Shown: positions 25,123 through 34,266, counted from the first letter of the stretch. The stretch is 64,000 bases of DNA from Clostridia bacterium (GCA_017521425.1 JAFXCQ010000012.1:1-64000), one strand, 5' to 3'. Notes: generated by a model from the sequence alone, not told the origin. A program made the numbers and translations.

Positions 25123-26601
25123 ATGACAGATACTACTATCTATCAGGATATTGAAACACGAACAGGCGGTGATATTTATATAGGCGTTGTAGGACCTGTA
25201 AGAACAGGTAAATCAACATTTATTAAAAAATTTATGGAATCACTTGTTATACCAAATATTGAGAGTTCACATAAAAAAGAACGCGCGCAAGACGAATTAC
25301 CGCAATCTGCAGCAGGTAGAACAATTATGACAACTGAGCCGAAATTTATTCCCGAAGAAGCAGTCAGAATTGAGTTGCCTGAAAAAGCATCATTAAATGT
25401 AAGACTTATTGATTGTGTTGGTTACATAGTACCGAGTTCACTTGGTTATATTGAAAATGAGCAGCCAAGAATGGTAAAAACACCTTGGTTCGAAGATGAA
25501 GTTCCTTTTAATATGGCTGCGGAAATCGGTACAGAAAAAGTAATTACCGAGCACTCTACAATTGGTCTTGTTGTTACAACTGATGGTACTATAAGCGATA
25601 TTCCGCGTGCAGAATATGAAGATGCAGAAGAAAGAGTAATTAAAGAATTAAAAGAAATAAATAAACCATTTGTTGTAGTTCTTAACTCTGTTTCACCAGC
25701 TTCACCAGAGGTTATATCACTTTCAAATGAACTTTCAAATAAGTATTCTGTACCGGTTATTCCTGTGAATTGTCTTGAATTAACAGAAATTGAAATAACA
25801 GAAATTTTAAGTTCAATACTTTATCGTTTTCCTGTTCAGGAAATCAGTGTCGAAATTCCGTCGTGGGTTATGTCGTTAAGTCATGAGCATTGGCTTCGTT
25901 CATCGCTTTGTAACACTGTTAAAGAGTCTTCAGCTAATATAAACTGTGTTGCAGATATAGGTTCTTTACTCGTTGGTATTGAGTCTAATGAATATGTTAC
26001 AACAGCTTCTATAAATAAAATTGATTTAGGTAACGGTACTGCCATAATTTCAACTAACTTAAAGAGCGAATTGTTCTATAAAATCATTGAAGAGCAAACA
26101 GGTCTTGAAATTGGTAGTGAGCAAGGTCTTGTTAATTGTCTTAATGAGCTTGCAAAAATCAAAAAGAAATATGACAGATTAGAGAGTGCTTTAGAAGAGG
26201 TTGAAGCAACAGGTTATGGAATTGTTATGCCTGATATTGATGAATTAACATTAAAAGAACCTGAAATTGTAAAACAAGGTGGTCGCTATGGTGTGAGACT
26301 GTCTGCTTCTGCTCCGTCAATACATCTTTTAAAAGCCGATATCGAAACAGAAGTAGCACCAGTTGTAGGTACTGAAAGTCAGTCTGAAGAGCTTATTAAA
26401 TATCTTCTTAATGAATTTGAAGAAGACCCGCTTAAAATATGGGAATCAGATATTTTTGGTAAATCTCTTAACGAGCTTGTTAATGAAGGTCTTCGCAACA
26501 AACTTTGTCATATGCCACAGGATGCACGCGGTAAAATTCAAGAAACTCTTGAAAAAATTATAAATGAGGGTTGTAGCGGTCTTATTTGTATAATTTTATA
26601 A
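25123..26601 (+). CDS. spoIVA: stage IV sporulation protein A
   Basis: The ATPase that polymerises on the forespore surface to form the basement of the spore coat. At 492 residues it equals the Bacillus protein. The Walker A motif GPVRTGKST lies at 24-32 with Lys30, as in Bacillus; IDCVGYIVPS and VLNSVSP are the following nucleotide-site segments. The C-terminus ends SGLICIIL, the membrane/SpoVM-interacting end. The start is ATG 25123, after GGGGGAAGG; the frame is open further upstream but without a ribosome site. Marks a spore-former. Confidence 0.97.
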   Translation: MTDTTIYQDIETRTGGDIYIGVVGPVRTGKSTFIKKFMESLVIPNIESSHKKERAQDELPQSAAGRTIMTTEPKFIPEEAVRIELPEKASLNVRLIDCVGYIVPSSLGYIENEQPRMVKTPWFEDEVPFNMAAEIGTEKVITEHSTIGLVVTTDGTISDIPRAEYEDAEERVIKELKEINKPFVVVLNSVSPASPEVISLSNELSNKYSVPVIPVNCLELTEIEITEILSSILYRFPVQEISVEIPSWVMSLSHEHWLRSSLCNTVKESSANINCVADIGSLLVGIESNEYVTTASINKIDLGNGTAIISTNLKSELFYKIIEEQTGLEIGSEQGLVNCLNELAKIKKKYDRLESALEEVEATGYGIVMPDIDELTLKEPEIVKQGGRYGVRLSASAPSIHLLKADIETEVAPVVGTESQSEELIKYLLNEFEEDPLKIWESDIFGKSLNELVNEGLRNKLCHMPQDARGKIQETLEKIINEGCSGLICIIL

Positions 26602-26614
26602 AAAATAAAATTTG

Positions 26615-26647
26615 AAGGATAGCTTTTGCTATCCTTTGTTTTTTTGC
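26615..26647 (+). terminator. terminator of spoIVA
   Basis: A 9-bp stem (26615-26623 with 26628-26636) with a TTTT loop and a downstream TTTGTTTTTTT tract. It ends about 23 nt before the next start codon. Confidence 0.88.
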
Positions 26648-26669
26648 ACATACTAATTCTGGTGATTTT

Positions 26670-27986
26670 ATGATAAATTCAATTTGGAATGATTCGGTAG
26701 ATTTAAAGAAATTTGATACGTTAAAAGGAGATTTAAGAACGGATGTTTTAATTATTGGTGGCGGTATTACTGGTATTTTACTTGCAAGTAAATTCCAAGA
26801 GTTGGGTGTGCAGTATGCACTTGTTGAAGCTGACAGAGTATGTAATGGTGTTACACTTAATACAACAGCGAAAATCACATCACAACACTCGTTGATTTAC
26901 AATAAAATTTTAAAGGAATATGGAACAGAAAAAGCAAAGTTATATTATAAATCAAACCAGGAAGCTTTAGAAGAGTTTCGGGCTAAATGCAAGAAAATTG
27001 ATTGTGATTTTGAAGAGCAAGACGCGTATGTTTATTCTTTAAACAGAAGTGACATAATTAACGACGAAGTAGAAGCACTCAATAAAATAGGTGCAGAATT
27101 TGAATTTACCAAGTCTGTTTCGTTACCATTTACTGTTGCAGGTGCTATTAAATTTAAGAATCAGGCACAATTTAACCCGTTAAAATTTATAAATGCAATT
27201 ATCAGTGATTTAAAAATATACGAAAATACAAAGGTACTCAGCTTTGATGGAGAGGCATTTATAACAGACAGAGGCAGAATTTTTTCTAATAAAACAGTTG
27301 TTGCTACACATTTTCCTATTTTCAATAAATTTGGTTTATATCCGTTAAAGCTTTATCAGGAACGTTCTTATGTTATAGCACTTAAAGATGCAAAGCAGGT
27401 TGATGGTATATATGTTGATGAAAATTCAACTGGACTTTCTTTCAGGAATTATAAAGATATGCTTTTGTTAGGTGGTGGCTCGCACCGAACGGGTAAAGAA
27501 GGTGGAAACTGGCATGAATTAACTAAATTTAAAAACCATTTTTACCCGACTTCAAAAGAAGTAACAAGGTGGGCAACCCAGGATTGTATGTCACTTGATG
27601 GTATTCCGTATATAGGAGAATATTCAAAGATAGCACCAAACATTTATGTTGTAACTGGGTTTAATAAATGGGGAATGACATCATCAATGGTTGCAAGTAA
27701 TCTGCTGAGTGACTTAATAATGGGTAATTCAAATGAATACAGTGATTTATATTTACCATCGAGAAAAATTTGTCATCCACAACTTTTTGAAAATATTATT
27801 GAAAGTACCATAAATCTTATAACACCAACTGCACCTCGTTGTCCACATTTAGGTTGCGCTTTAAAATGGAATAATGCAGAAAGAAGTTGGGATTGCTCTT
27901 GTCACGGTTCAAGATTTAATGAAGATGGTAAATTATTGGATAATCCTGCAACCGCAGATTTAAAAATAAAGCATAGAAACCACTAA
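26670..27986 (+). CDS. FAD-dependent oxidoreductase with C-terminal Rieske domain
   Basis: A 438-residue YhfW-like protein. N-terminal FAD site: VLIIGGGITGILLA (residues 26-40), then a DAO-type oxidoreductase body; the C-terminal Rieske [2Fe-2S] ligands are CPHLGC and CSCHGSRF (two Cys-x-His type pairs). Substrate is unknown. It is shorter than the roughly 510-residue Bacillus YhfW, the Rieske domain ending soon after GKLLDNPATADLKIKH. GGTGATTTT precedes ATG. A terminator overlaps its stop. Confidence 0.88.
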   Translation: MINSIWNDSVDLKKFDTLKGDLRTDVLIIGGGITGILLASKFQELGVQYALVEADRVCNGVTLNTTAKITSQHSLIYNKILKEYGTEKAKLYYKSNQEALEEFRAKCKKIDCDFEEQDAYVYSLNRSDIINDEVEALNKIGAEFEFTKSVSLPFTVAGAIKFKNQAQFNPLKFINAIISDLKIYENTKVLSFDGEAFITDRGRIFSNKTVVATHFPIFNKFGLYPLKLYQERSYVIALKDAKQVDGIYVDENSTGLSFRNYKDMLLLGGGSHRTGKEGGNWHELTKFKNHFYPTSKEVTRWATQDCMSLDGIPYIGEYSKIAPNIYVVTGFNKWGMTSSMVASNLLSDLIMGNSNEYSDLYLPSRKICHPQLFENIIESTINLITPTAPRCPHLGCALKWNNAERSWDCSCHGSRFNEDGKLLDNPATADLKIKHRNH

Positions 27987-28004
27987 AGGCTTCTATGCTT
28001 TTTT
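27968..28004 (+). terminator. terminator of the FAD/Rieske gene
   Basis: An 11-bp stem AAAGCATAGAA (27968-27978) with TTCTATGCTTT (27991-28001) followed by TTT. It overlaps the stop codon and lies between convergent genes. Confidence 0.8.
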
Positions 28005-28023
28005 ATGTATTATTTAGATTTAA

Positions 28024-29472
28024 TTATTGATCTTCACCAAAATCTTTGATGAATTCAGCAATAAGTTTTTCTGGCCAATCTGAAACAGGTTCAAGTTTAC
28101 CAGTAAAGAAACGGAGTGTTTTTGGTTCGTGAACAAATCTTAAACCGCCAACTAAATGTCTATGATCATAGAGCCATTTAACTCTGTCAATAACATATTC
28201 TGTCTGAGAAAGTGTGAAAACACGTCTTGGGAAAGCAAGGCGAACCATTTCAACAGATGCAATATGTTCACTACCATCAGGATTTCTTTCTTCTGAAAGT
28301 GTACCGCGTTCCATACCACGAATACCACCGCAAAGATAAAGAGCGACTGTTAAAGCACCAGCAGGGTATTGGTCAGCAGGAATATGGTCAACTACCTGAC
28401 GAGCATCAATATGTGCACCTAAACCGCCACCTGGTGTAACCATTGGTACGCCCATAGAATCAAGAATAGAAACACAGTGCTTAATGAATTGTGGACCTTG
28501 TGAAATAATATCTAAATCCATTGTTTCTTCAAAACCTATAATGAGCGCTTCCATTTCTTTAACAGACATACCGCCATAAGTTAAGAAGCCTTCAAACATT
28601 GTAACATAGTCTTCCATTTCGTGGAATAACTTTTCGTCTCTTATTAGGATTCCGCCGCCTCGGCCAAAACCAAATTTTCTGCCGGAGAAATAAATCATGT
28701 CAAAAAGGTCTGCAACCATTCTTGTGATTTCAGGGATGGTTTTATCCTTCATAGATTCTTCTCTTGTTTTAATGAAATAAAGGTTATCCTGCAAGAGTGA
28801 AGCATCTAAAACAGTTGTAATTCCATAAGATTTTGCAAGCTCTGTTGCTTCTTTCATATTTTCATAAGAAATAGGTTGACCACCAATAAGGTTTGTACCT
28901 GCTTCAAGTCTTAAGAATGCAATATTATCTGCGCCTTCACGTTCGATACAAGCCTTAACCTTGTCTAAATCAATATTACCTTTGAATGGTAAGTCACTTT
29001 TTACAACTAAACCTTCATCTTTAACAAGCTCTTCAACTCTGCCGCCGAGTCTTGTAACGTGTGCTTTAGATGTTGTGAAGTGGTAGTTCATAATTACACA
29101 GCTGTCTGGTTTAACAAAATGCTGTGCAATAATATGCTCACAAGCACGTCCCTGATGAGTAGGGAGAAGATGGTTGATACCGAAAATTTCAGTCAATTTC
29201 TTTTCCATACGGTAGAAGGTTTCACTACCTGCATACGCATCGTCTGCACGAAGCATAGCCGCTTGTTGATTATCACTCATAGCATTAACTCCTGAGTCAG
29301 TGAGCATATCCATAAAAATATCGCCATTGTGAAGCATGAATGTATTGAAACCAGCTTCCTGCATTTTCTTTAAGCGTTCTTTTGCAGGTAAAAGATTGAG
29401 TTTCTGAACAATCTTTACTTTATGCATTTCAACTGGTACTTCAGGTCTTGCGTAAAATTTGATTTCTGACAT
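28024..29472 (-). CDS. tryptophanase / tyrosine phenol-lyase family enzyme
   Basis: A 482-residue PLP beta-eliminating lyase, converting an aromatic amino acid to pyruvate, ammonia and indole or phenol. Family stretches include YAGSETFYRMEKKLTEIFG, LPTHQGRACEHI and HFTTSKAHV. The PLP-Lys motif is SGRKFGFGRGGGIL, where E. coli TnaA has SAKKD: the Lys is kept but the preceding Lys is Arg and the following residues differ. Whether it prefers Trp, Tyr or another substrate is uncertain. It has no tnaC-like leader; instead it is divergent from a LysR gene with a palindrome between them. Promoter at 29521-29548. Confidence 0.85.
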   Translation of the reverse strand: MSEIKFYARPEVPVEMHKVKIVQKLNLLPAKERLKKMQEAGFNTFMLHNGDIFMDMLTDSGVNAMSDNQQAAMLRADDAYAGSETFYRMEKKLTEIFGINHLLPTHQGRACEHIIAQHFVKPDSCVIMNYHFTTSKAHVTRLGGRVEELVKDEGLVVKSDLPFKGNIDLDKVKACIEREGADNIAFLRLEAGTNLIGGQPISYENMKEATELAKSYGITTVLDASLLQDNLYFIKTREESMKDKTIPEITRMVADLFDMIYFSGRKFGFGRGGGILIRDEKLFHEMEDYVTMFEGFLTYGGMSVKEMEALIIGFEETMDLDIISQGPQFIKHCVSILDSMGVPMVTPGGGLGAHIDARQVVDHIPADQYPAGALTVALYLCGGIRGMERGTLSEERNPDGSEHIASVEMVRLAFPRRVFTLSQTEYVIDRVKWLYDHRHLVGGLRFVHEPKTLRFFTGKLEPVSDWPEKLIAEFIKDFGEDQ

Positions 29473-29520
29473 AACGAAAAATCCTTTCTTCCACTATTGA
29501 TTTTCTATGGCACATAGTAT

Positions 29521-29548
29521 ATAATACAAATCACTATAAGTAAAACAA
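29521..29548 (-). promoter_or_regulatory. promoter of the tryptophanase-family gene
   Basis: On the minus strand TTGTTT (29543-29548) and TATTAT (29521-29526) with 16-nt spacing, in the divergent region shared with the LysR gene. Confidence 0.6.
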
Positions 29549-29564
29549 ATAGTTTTGATAATTA

Positions 29565-29583
29565 CAATCGAAAATATCGATTG
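29565..29583. promoter_or_regulatory. candidate LysR-regulator operator
   Basis: A 7-bp perfect inverted repeat CAATCGA-N5-TCGATTG lies in the divergent intergenic region, about 20 nt before the LysR start and 17 nt upstream of the -35 of the lyase promoter. Position and dyad symmetry fit a LysR-type binding site. Confidence 0.5.
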
Positions 29584-29603
29584 AATAAAAAGCAGGTGAT
29601 TTT

Positions 29604-30497
29604 TTGGAAATCCGTAATTTAATGTCATTTGTTCAGGTTGCAGAATTAAACAACTTTACAAAAGCAGCAGAGGTTTTAGGGTATTCACAATCAACAGTTT
29701 CATTTCAGATAAAACAGCTTGAAACAGAGCTTGATTGTCTTCTTTTTGAGCGCATTAACCATACAATTACACTTACAGAAAGAGGAAAAGAGTTGCTTTC
29801 TTACGCTCACAATGTATGCAGATTAACAGATGAATTTAAACAGAATTTCGAAGAAGATAAAATTTTAAAGGGTGTTATTCATATTGTTGCACCTGATTCT
29901 GTTTGTGAAGATATGCTTATGACCAATTACAACGATTTTCACAGTAAGTATCCTGATATTTCAATTAAATTTACTGCGGCAGATACAGGCGATATGTTCA
30001 ACATGCTTGATAGAAACGAAGCTGATTTGATGGTTACATTAGATAACCATGTTTATAAAAGTGATTATACAATTGCAAAAGAAGAGCATATTTCAATGCA
30101 CTTTGTTACAAATAAAAATTCACCATTAGCAAAGAAAAAGAAACTTTCAATAAAAGATTTATTGGATTATCAATTTATTTTAACAGAAAAAGAAATGGGC
30201 TACAGACGAATTTTAGACAAAACACTTGCTAAAATGTCAATAGAAATTCAACCCGTTTTAGAGGTTGGTCGTACAGATATAATCACAGAACTGCTCTGCC
30301 ACAATGATGATAAAATTTCTTATTTACCCGACTTTGTAACAAAAGAAAAAATTAAAAGCGGTGAACTTGTTTTTCTTAATGTTACTGATGTCGAGACAGA
30401 TATTTGGAAACAACTTATTTACCATAAGAATAAATGGGTTTCAAACAGTCTGAATGCTTTAATTGAGTACATTAAAAAAGCGGAGTTTAACAGGTGA
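29604..30497 (+). CDS. LysR family transcriptional regulator
   Basis: A 297-residue LysR regulator: winged helix NNFTKAAEVLGYSQSTVSFQIKQLE (written in pieces: FTKAAEVLG, SQSTVSFQIKQLE) at residues 15-40, then a periplasmic-binding-like effector domain (VAPDSVCED). The start is TTG 29604, preceded by AGGTGAT; the later ATG (MSFVQV) would cut into the first helix. Divergent from the tryptophanase-family gene, which it likely regulates. It is also 5 nt upstream of the alpha-galactosidase gene; the ribosome site of that gene overlaps its stop codon. Confidence 0.92.
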   Translation: MEIRNLMSFVQVAELNNFTKAAEVLGYSQSTVSFQIKQLETELDCLLFERINHTITLTERGKELLSYAHNVCRLTDEFKQNFEEDKILKGVIHIVAPDSVCEDMLMTNYNDFHSKYPDISIKFTAADTGDMFNMLDRNEADLMVTLDNHVYKSDYTIAKEEHISMHFVTNKNSPLAKKKKLSIKDLLDYQFILTEKEMGYRRILDKTLAKMSIEIQPVLEVGRTDIITELLCHNDDKISYLPDFVTKEKIKSGELVFLNVTDVETDIWKQLIYHKNKWVSNSLNALIEYIKKAEFNR

Positions 30498-30502
30498 TAT
30501 AA

Positions 30503-32230
30503 ATGCAAAAGAATTTTAAATATGAAATTGTTGGTGGCAATCAAAGTGCTTCTATAAATGTCAATAAACGCGAAGCAGGGGAACTCATATATTTAGATTT
30601 GAACATAAAATTTAATAATGAGATTCCTGAAAAAACAGTTTTAAAATGTGTTATACCTGCAACGGATTCACTTGCAATCTGGAGCAGCTTTGACAGAACA
30701 CATATTTTAAGACCGGATTGGGGAATGAACGAAATAAATTCGCGTTTAGCATCGGGTATGCCAATTCAACAGCTTTTAGGCTTTGATGGTAATAACAGAA
30801 TGTGTGTTTCTGTTTCCCAGGTTGATACACCAATTAAAATCAGAATGGGTTATAACGAAGAAAATGCAGAAGTTATTTGTGAGGTAGAATTCTTTGCTTT
30901 ACAGACTAATAAAAAAAGTGAGTATAATGCCACTGTAAGATTTGATCTCAGGAGTATTAAATATTACGATAGTATTTACGATACTGTTTTCTGGTGGGAA
31001 AATGAGTGCGGTTATAACAGTGCATTTGTGCCTGAATACGCAAAATTACCAATGGATTCTCTCTGGTACAGCTTTCACCAGAATTTAGATTACGATAAGA
31101 TTTTACAAGAATGTAAAAACTCAAAAGAGCTTGGTTTAAAAACTGTTATTATAGATGATGGTTGGCAGACAGATGATAATAACCGTGGCTATGCTTATTG
31201 CGGCGATTGGCAGGTTTGCGAAAGAAAAATGGGTGATATGAAAAAACTCATAAAAGAAATACATAATATCGGAATGAAGGTTATTCTTTGGTATTCTGTG
31301 CCTTTTATGGGTATTCACTCGAAAAAATTCGAAGAATATAAAACAATGCTTTTGGATAAATCTGGCGATAACGAAACTTTTTTCTCACTTGACCCACGAT
31401 ATAAGAAGGTAAGAGAATATCTTTCAAATCTTTATGAAAATGCAATTAAAGAGTGGGATTTAGATGGTTTAAAGCTTGATTTTATTGATAGTTTTGTTTT
31501 AAAGGGAAAATCTCTTGAAAATGATGCTAATCGCGATTATGAGTCTCTCGAAGATGCAATTCACGCACTTATGAGTGAAACAAAAGAAAAATTAACGAGT
31601 TTGAAAAGTGATGTGCTTGTTGAGTTCCGTCAATCTTATGTTGGTCCATCTATAAGAAAATATGGTAATATGCTCCGTGTTGGTGATTGTCCTGGTGATG
31701 TAATTACAAACCGCAGTCAGATTATAAATCTTCGCTACACTTCAGGTAAAACAGCGGTTCATTCAGATATGATTATGTGGAATAAAACTGATTCGGTAGA
31801 AAATGCGGCAGAGCAATTCATAAATGTCATTTATTCAGTACCGCAGATTTCTATGCTTATAGATGAATTACCAGAAGACCATATAAAAATGCTTAAGTTC
31901 TATATTGATTTCTGGAATGAGAACAGAAATGTTTTACTTGACGGAAAATTGACTGCAGAAAATCCTGAAAGCGAATATTCAATTGCGAGAGTAACACTTG
32001 AAGATAACGAAATTATTACAACATACACCAATTCACTTGTAGAGATTCTTAAAAGTAACGCAGTAGTTATTAACGGAACATCTAAAAACAGTTTAGTTTT
32101 AAAAGGGGTAGCAGGGTATAAAGCCAAAACATTAAACTGCCTTGGTGAAACTATTTCAGAATTTATAATAAAAAATACTCTTGAAGAAGTTAATGTTCCA
32201 AGAGCAGGTTTAATTTATCTTAATAAATAA
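30503..32230 (+). CDS. alpha-galactosidase-like glycoside hydrolase (GH36)
   Basis: A 575-residue cytoplasmic hydrolase of melibiase/GH36 type, shorter than the usual 700-residue enzymes. The barrel shows VIIDDGWQTDD, MKVILWYSVP, nucleophile Asp326 in LKLDFIDSF and a likely acid/base Asp395 in LRVGDCPGD. Expected substrate: alpha-galactosides (raffinose-family oligosaccharides), imported first since no signal peptide is present. AGGTGAT overlaps the stop of the LysR gene, so they are coupled. A terminator follows. The pairing with an aromatic-lyase-linked LysR gene is unusual. Confidence 0.82.
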   Translation: MQKNFKYEIVGGNQSASINVNKREAGELIYLDLNIKFNNEIPEKTVLKCVIPATDSLAIWSSFDRTHILRPDWGMNEINSRLASGMPIQQLLGFDGNNRMCVSVSQVDTPIKIRMGYNEENAEVICEVEFFALQTNKKSEYNATVRFDLRSIKYYDSIYDTVFWWENECGYNSAFVPEYAKLPMDSLWYSFHQNLDYDKILQECKNSKELGLKTVIIDDGWQTDDNNRGYAYCGDWQVCERKMGDMKKLIKEIHNIGMKVILWYSVPFMGIHSKKFEEYKTMLLDKSGDNETFFSLDPRYKKVREYLSNLYENAIKEWDLDGLKLDFIDSFVLKGKSLENDANRDYESLEDAIHALMSETKEKLTSLKSDVLVEFRQSYVGPSIRKYGNMLRVGDCPGDVITNRSQIINLRYTSGKTAVHSDMIMWNKTDSVENAAEQFINVIYSVPQISMLIDELPEDHIKMLKFYIDFWNENRNVLLDGKLTAENPESEYSIARVTLEDNEIITTYTNSLVEILKSNAVVINGTSKNSLVLKGVAGYKAKTLNCLGETISEFIIKNTLEEVNVPRAGLIYLNK

Positions 32231-32241
32231 TAAACAAATAA

Positions 32242-32277
32242 AAAGACTGTAAATGAAATTTCTCATTTACAGTCTTT
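32242..32277. terminator. bidirectional terminator
   Basis: A perfect 15-bp stem (32242-32256 with 32263-32277) with a 6-nt loop lies between the convergent galactosidase gene and hypothetical gene. Confidence 0.88.
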
Positions 32278-32281
32278 AGTT

Positions 32282-32665
32282 TTACATAAGTAATAATGCA
32301 TCGTCAGGATATTTTTTCAACCAGTTTTCAAGCCATATTTTATTACCTAAGGCGTAAGATGGTTCACTATCTCTTTTTGAAGCAGCTAATTCTTTTAATG
32401 CTAAAGCTCTTATACTGTCATCATAAGTCATAACTTCAAGAATATGATGTGCAACCCATATTCTTATTGTAATACTGTCAATAAAGAGAAGTTCTTTAAA
32501 CTTATCTTTTAATTCAGGTTGTTCGTATTCAATTTCTTGTGCAATAAAACGAATTCTTGCAGCAGCCTGATTAAAAACGAGAACTAAATCTTCATTTTCA
32601 AAATCTTCTTCTTCCATTTGTGCTAAAATATTTACTGTTTCAAGATATTCACGAATTAACTTCAT
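32282..32665 (-). CDS. hypothetical all-alpha protein
   Basis: A 127-residue, acidic, helix-rich protein of unknown function (MKLIREYLETVNILAQM; ALKELAASKRD). The pattern of short helices (IRIWVAHHILEVM and YDDSIRALALKELA) suggests a HEAT-like repeat of about 35-40 residues, as in DUF2019-type proteins, though I cannot confirm it. A good AGGAG precedes ATG 32665. Confidence 0.6.
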   Translation of the reverse strand: MKLIREYLETVNILAQMEEEDFENEDLVLVFNQAAARIRFIAQEIEYEQPELKDKFKELLFIDSITIRIWVAHHILEVMTYDDSIRALALKELAASKRDSEPSYALGNKIWLENWLKKYPDDALLLM

Positions 32666-32769
32666 AAAAATTTCTCCTGTAAAACAAAATAGGAAACTCT
32701 CTTATAATAAGTTATTCTACAATTTTCGCAAATTTAAAGTAAAGTGTTGAAAATTAACAAAAATAAAAT

Positions 32770-32798
32770 AAAAAACCGCAGTCAAAAGACTACGGTTT
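32770..32798. terminator. stem-loop upstream of the integrase remnant
   Basis: AAAACCGCAGTC and GACTACGGTTTT pair with one mismatch around a short loop, followed by TATGA. Similar ACCGCA-type hairpins recur at 33990-34017 and 35494-35524. Confidence 0.55.
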
Positions 32799-32906
32799 TA
32801 TGAAGACTCGCATAATTTTGATGCAAATGTACCCCTTTTGAGGTAAAGGGTGCAAATCGAGTTTAGGGGGTGCTTTTACTGAAAATACAGATGATAGTCT
32901 GTCGGT

Positions 32907-33380
32907 ATGGACGTTATGAAAACAAAATCTTCCTACAGAACTCTGCCGCTGATACCGCAGGTGGAAGAAGTTCTACTTGCCGAAAAAGAAAAGCAAGAAG
33001 AAATGATGCGAGTAATGCGCCGAGGTTACTGCAAAAAATACACCGACTACATCTGTGTAGATGCAATCGGTGTATTGATAAAACCAAACTACGTGACCGA
33101 CCATTTCAAAGTGGTGCTGAAAGAAAAAGGATTAAAACCTGTTCGCTTTCACGATCTCAGGCACAGTTTCGCATCGCTACTCCTCGCAAACGGTGTGCCG
33201 ATGAAAATGATTCAGGACTGGTTAGGTCACAGTGATATGGGAACCACTGCAAACATTTACAACCACATTGATAGCGAGAGCAAGAAAGCAAGTGCGCGAT
33301 GGCAATTGGGTCGGCTTTGGGATAAAAGAGAAAACTCCTTGAAGGATAAAACCTTCAAGGAGTTAGCGAGGACGATTTAA
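32907..33380 (+). pseudogene. tyrosine recombinase (integrase) C-terminal remnant
   Basis: A 157-codon frame that is only the C-terminal half of a phage-type integrase: KTKSSYRTLPL (beta-strand/Lys region), FHDLRHSFASLL (His-x-x-Arg), WLGHSDMGTTANIYNHID (His and the Tyr nucleophile). The N-terminal arm- and core-binding domains and the first catalytic Arg are missing; in-frame TGA and TAG stand just upstream at 32892-32897. It is therefore broken. Codon use is more GC-rich (ATGCGCCGAGG, GCAAACGGTGTG) than the neighbours, which suggests transfer. Its last residues SLKDKTFKEL are encoded by a hairpin (33333-33364). Confidence 0.85.
33333..33364. terminator. hairpin at the end of the integrase remnant
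   Basis: A perfect 13-bp stem (33333-33345 with 33352-33364) with a 6-nt loop; no clear T-tract. It lies inside the open frame, implying that the reading frame ran past an original stop or that the stem serves the convergent gene. Confidence 0.5.
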
Positions 33381-33604
33381 TCGTCATACTCAATGTAATC
33401 TGGTGCCCAGTCAGGCCAAGGCTGGTAATGCTTGTTACGACGATTACTGTTATGGATTTGCTGGTGAGTCTTGTGCTTAGGATTCAACTGATTCGAATGA
33501 TTATCACGGTTAGCCTTGTAAGCTTTATTGTTGGGGTTATTCTGATTTGCCCAATTATCAAGTTGTTCTTTCGAATGAGTCTTACCCGAAACTTTCTTGC
33601 CCAT
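33377..33604 (-). CDS. small Asn/His/Lys-rich hydrophilic protein
   Basis: A 75-residue, highly polar protein (NPNNKAYKANRDNHSNQLNP) with short internal repeats of N-x-x-N type. Similar small proteins accompany integrases in gut Clostridia, but their function is unknown. The start is ATG 33604, seven nt after AGGAG; earlier in-frame starts lack a ribosome site. It converges with the integrase remnant and the two stop codons overlap by 3-4 bases. Probably a mobile-element passenger. Confidence 0.6.
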   Translation of the reverse strand: MGKKVSGKTHSKEQLDNWANQNNPNNKAYKANRDNHSNQLNPKHKTHQQIHNSNRRNKHYQPWPDWAPDYIEYDD

Positions 33605-34020
33605 ATCATAGCTCCTTTCTGAGCCAAAAATATCCTTGCAATCGTTCTGACGGTGCAAGGATAGAAAGAATTCAACTATGGTTTGTCACTTTACACGCAT
33701 CAAAACAAAACCAATGGATAAAATCCTTGGCTCGTAATTATGGTGTAAAGCAATGAAAAAATAAGGGATCTACTATAAGACCGCACAATTACTTTCTTGA
33801 ACTTATAACGAGAATTGAACTAAGATCAATATTTTCATTGGTTCACGAATGTCTAATAAGTGATCAAGATTTCCCCGACCATTTTTATAGCCTCGTCCTA
33901 TAAAGAATAAGTGTTGAAAATATATAAGCTCACTTATTAAATTAATTATATCACAGGCAGTAATAAAAATCAATCCATAACAAAAGAAAACAACCGCAAT
34001 CCTAAGATTACGGTTGTCCT
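33605..34020. other. gene-poor stretch in the integration scar
   Basis: About 415 nt without a supported gene. It holds a 10-bp inverted repeat TATCCTTGCA (33631-33640) with TGCAAGGATA (33654-33663) that on the minus strand is followed by TTTTTGG, hence a terminator-like stem just upstream of the small gene; an AATAAGTG/CACTTATT pair near 33907-33950; and the tRNA-Ser terminator at the end. The rest shows no coding periodicity that I can defend and may be decayed mobile DNA. Confidence 0.5.
33990..34017 (-). terminator. terminator of tRNA-Ser
   Basis: ACAACCGCAATC (33990-34001) with GATTACGGTTGT (34006-34017), one mismatch; on the minus strand it ends in TTTTCTTTTG, 3 nt after the tRNA. Confidence 0.8.
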
Positions 34021-34109
34021 TGGCGGAGACGGCGAGATTCGAACTCGCGGGGGATTGCTCCCTAACTGATTTCGAGTCAGCCCCGTTATGACCACTTCGA
34101 TACGTCTCC
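34021..34109 (-). tRNA. tRNA-Ser (CGA)
   Basis: Minus strand, 89 nt with encoded CCA. Acceptor GGAGACG/CGTCTCC, anticodon loop CTCGAAA with anticodon CGA, the long variable arm typical of serine tRNAs (TTAGGGAGCAATCCCC), and T-arm GCGAGTTCGAATCTCGC. Its 3' side is a classic integration target, and an integrase remnant lies about 640 nt beyond that end. Confidence 0.95.
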
Positions 34110-34266
34110 GAGTGATTTAGATTTTAGCAAAACTTTTTAGATATGTCAAGAATTTGAATTTGATAAAAAAGAAAATAAAAATATTAAAACAATTTCCAAA
34201 GATTTTCTATTTTCATATCGGGAATAATATGTTAAACTAATTTTATCTTATTTAAGGAGTTTTGTT

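Noticed and set aside
32870-33235. an Arg-rich reading frame overlapping the integrase remnant
   Set aside because: It is in another frame, has biased Arg/Lys content from the real frame, and the recombinase motifs all belong to the frame at 32907-33380.
32665-34266. a prophage or integrative element
   Set aside because: Only an integrase fragment and one small gene are present; no structural, replication or transfer genes, and no tRNA-end duplicate was found.
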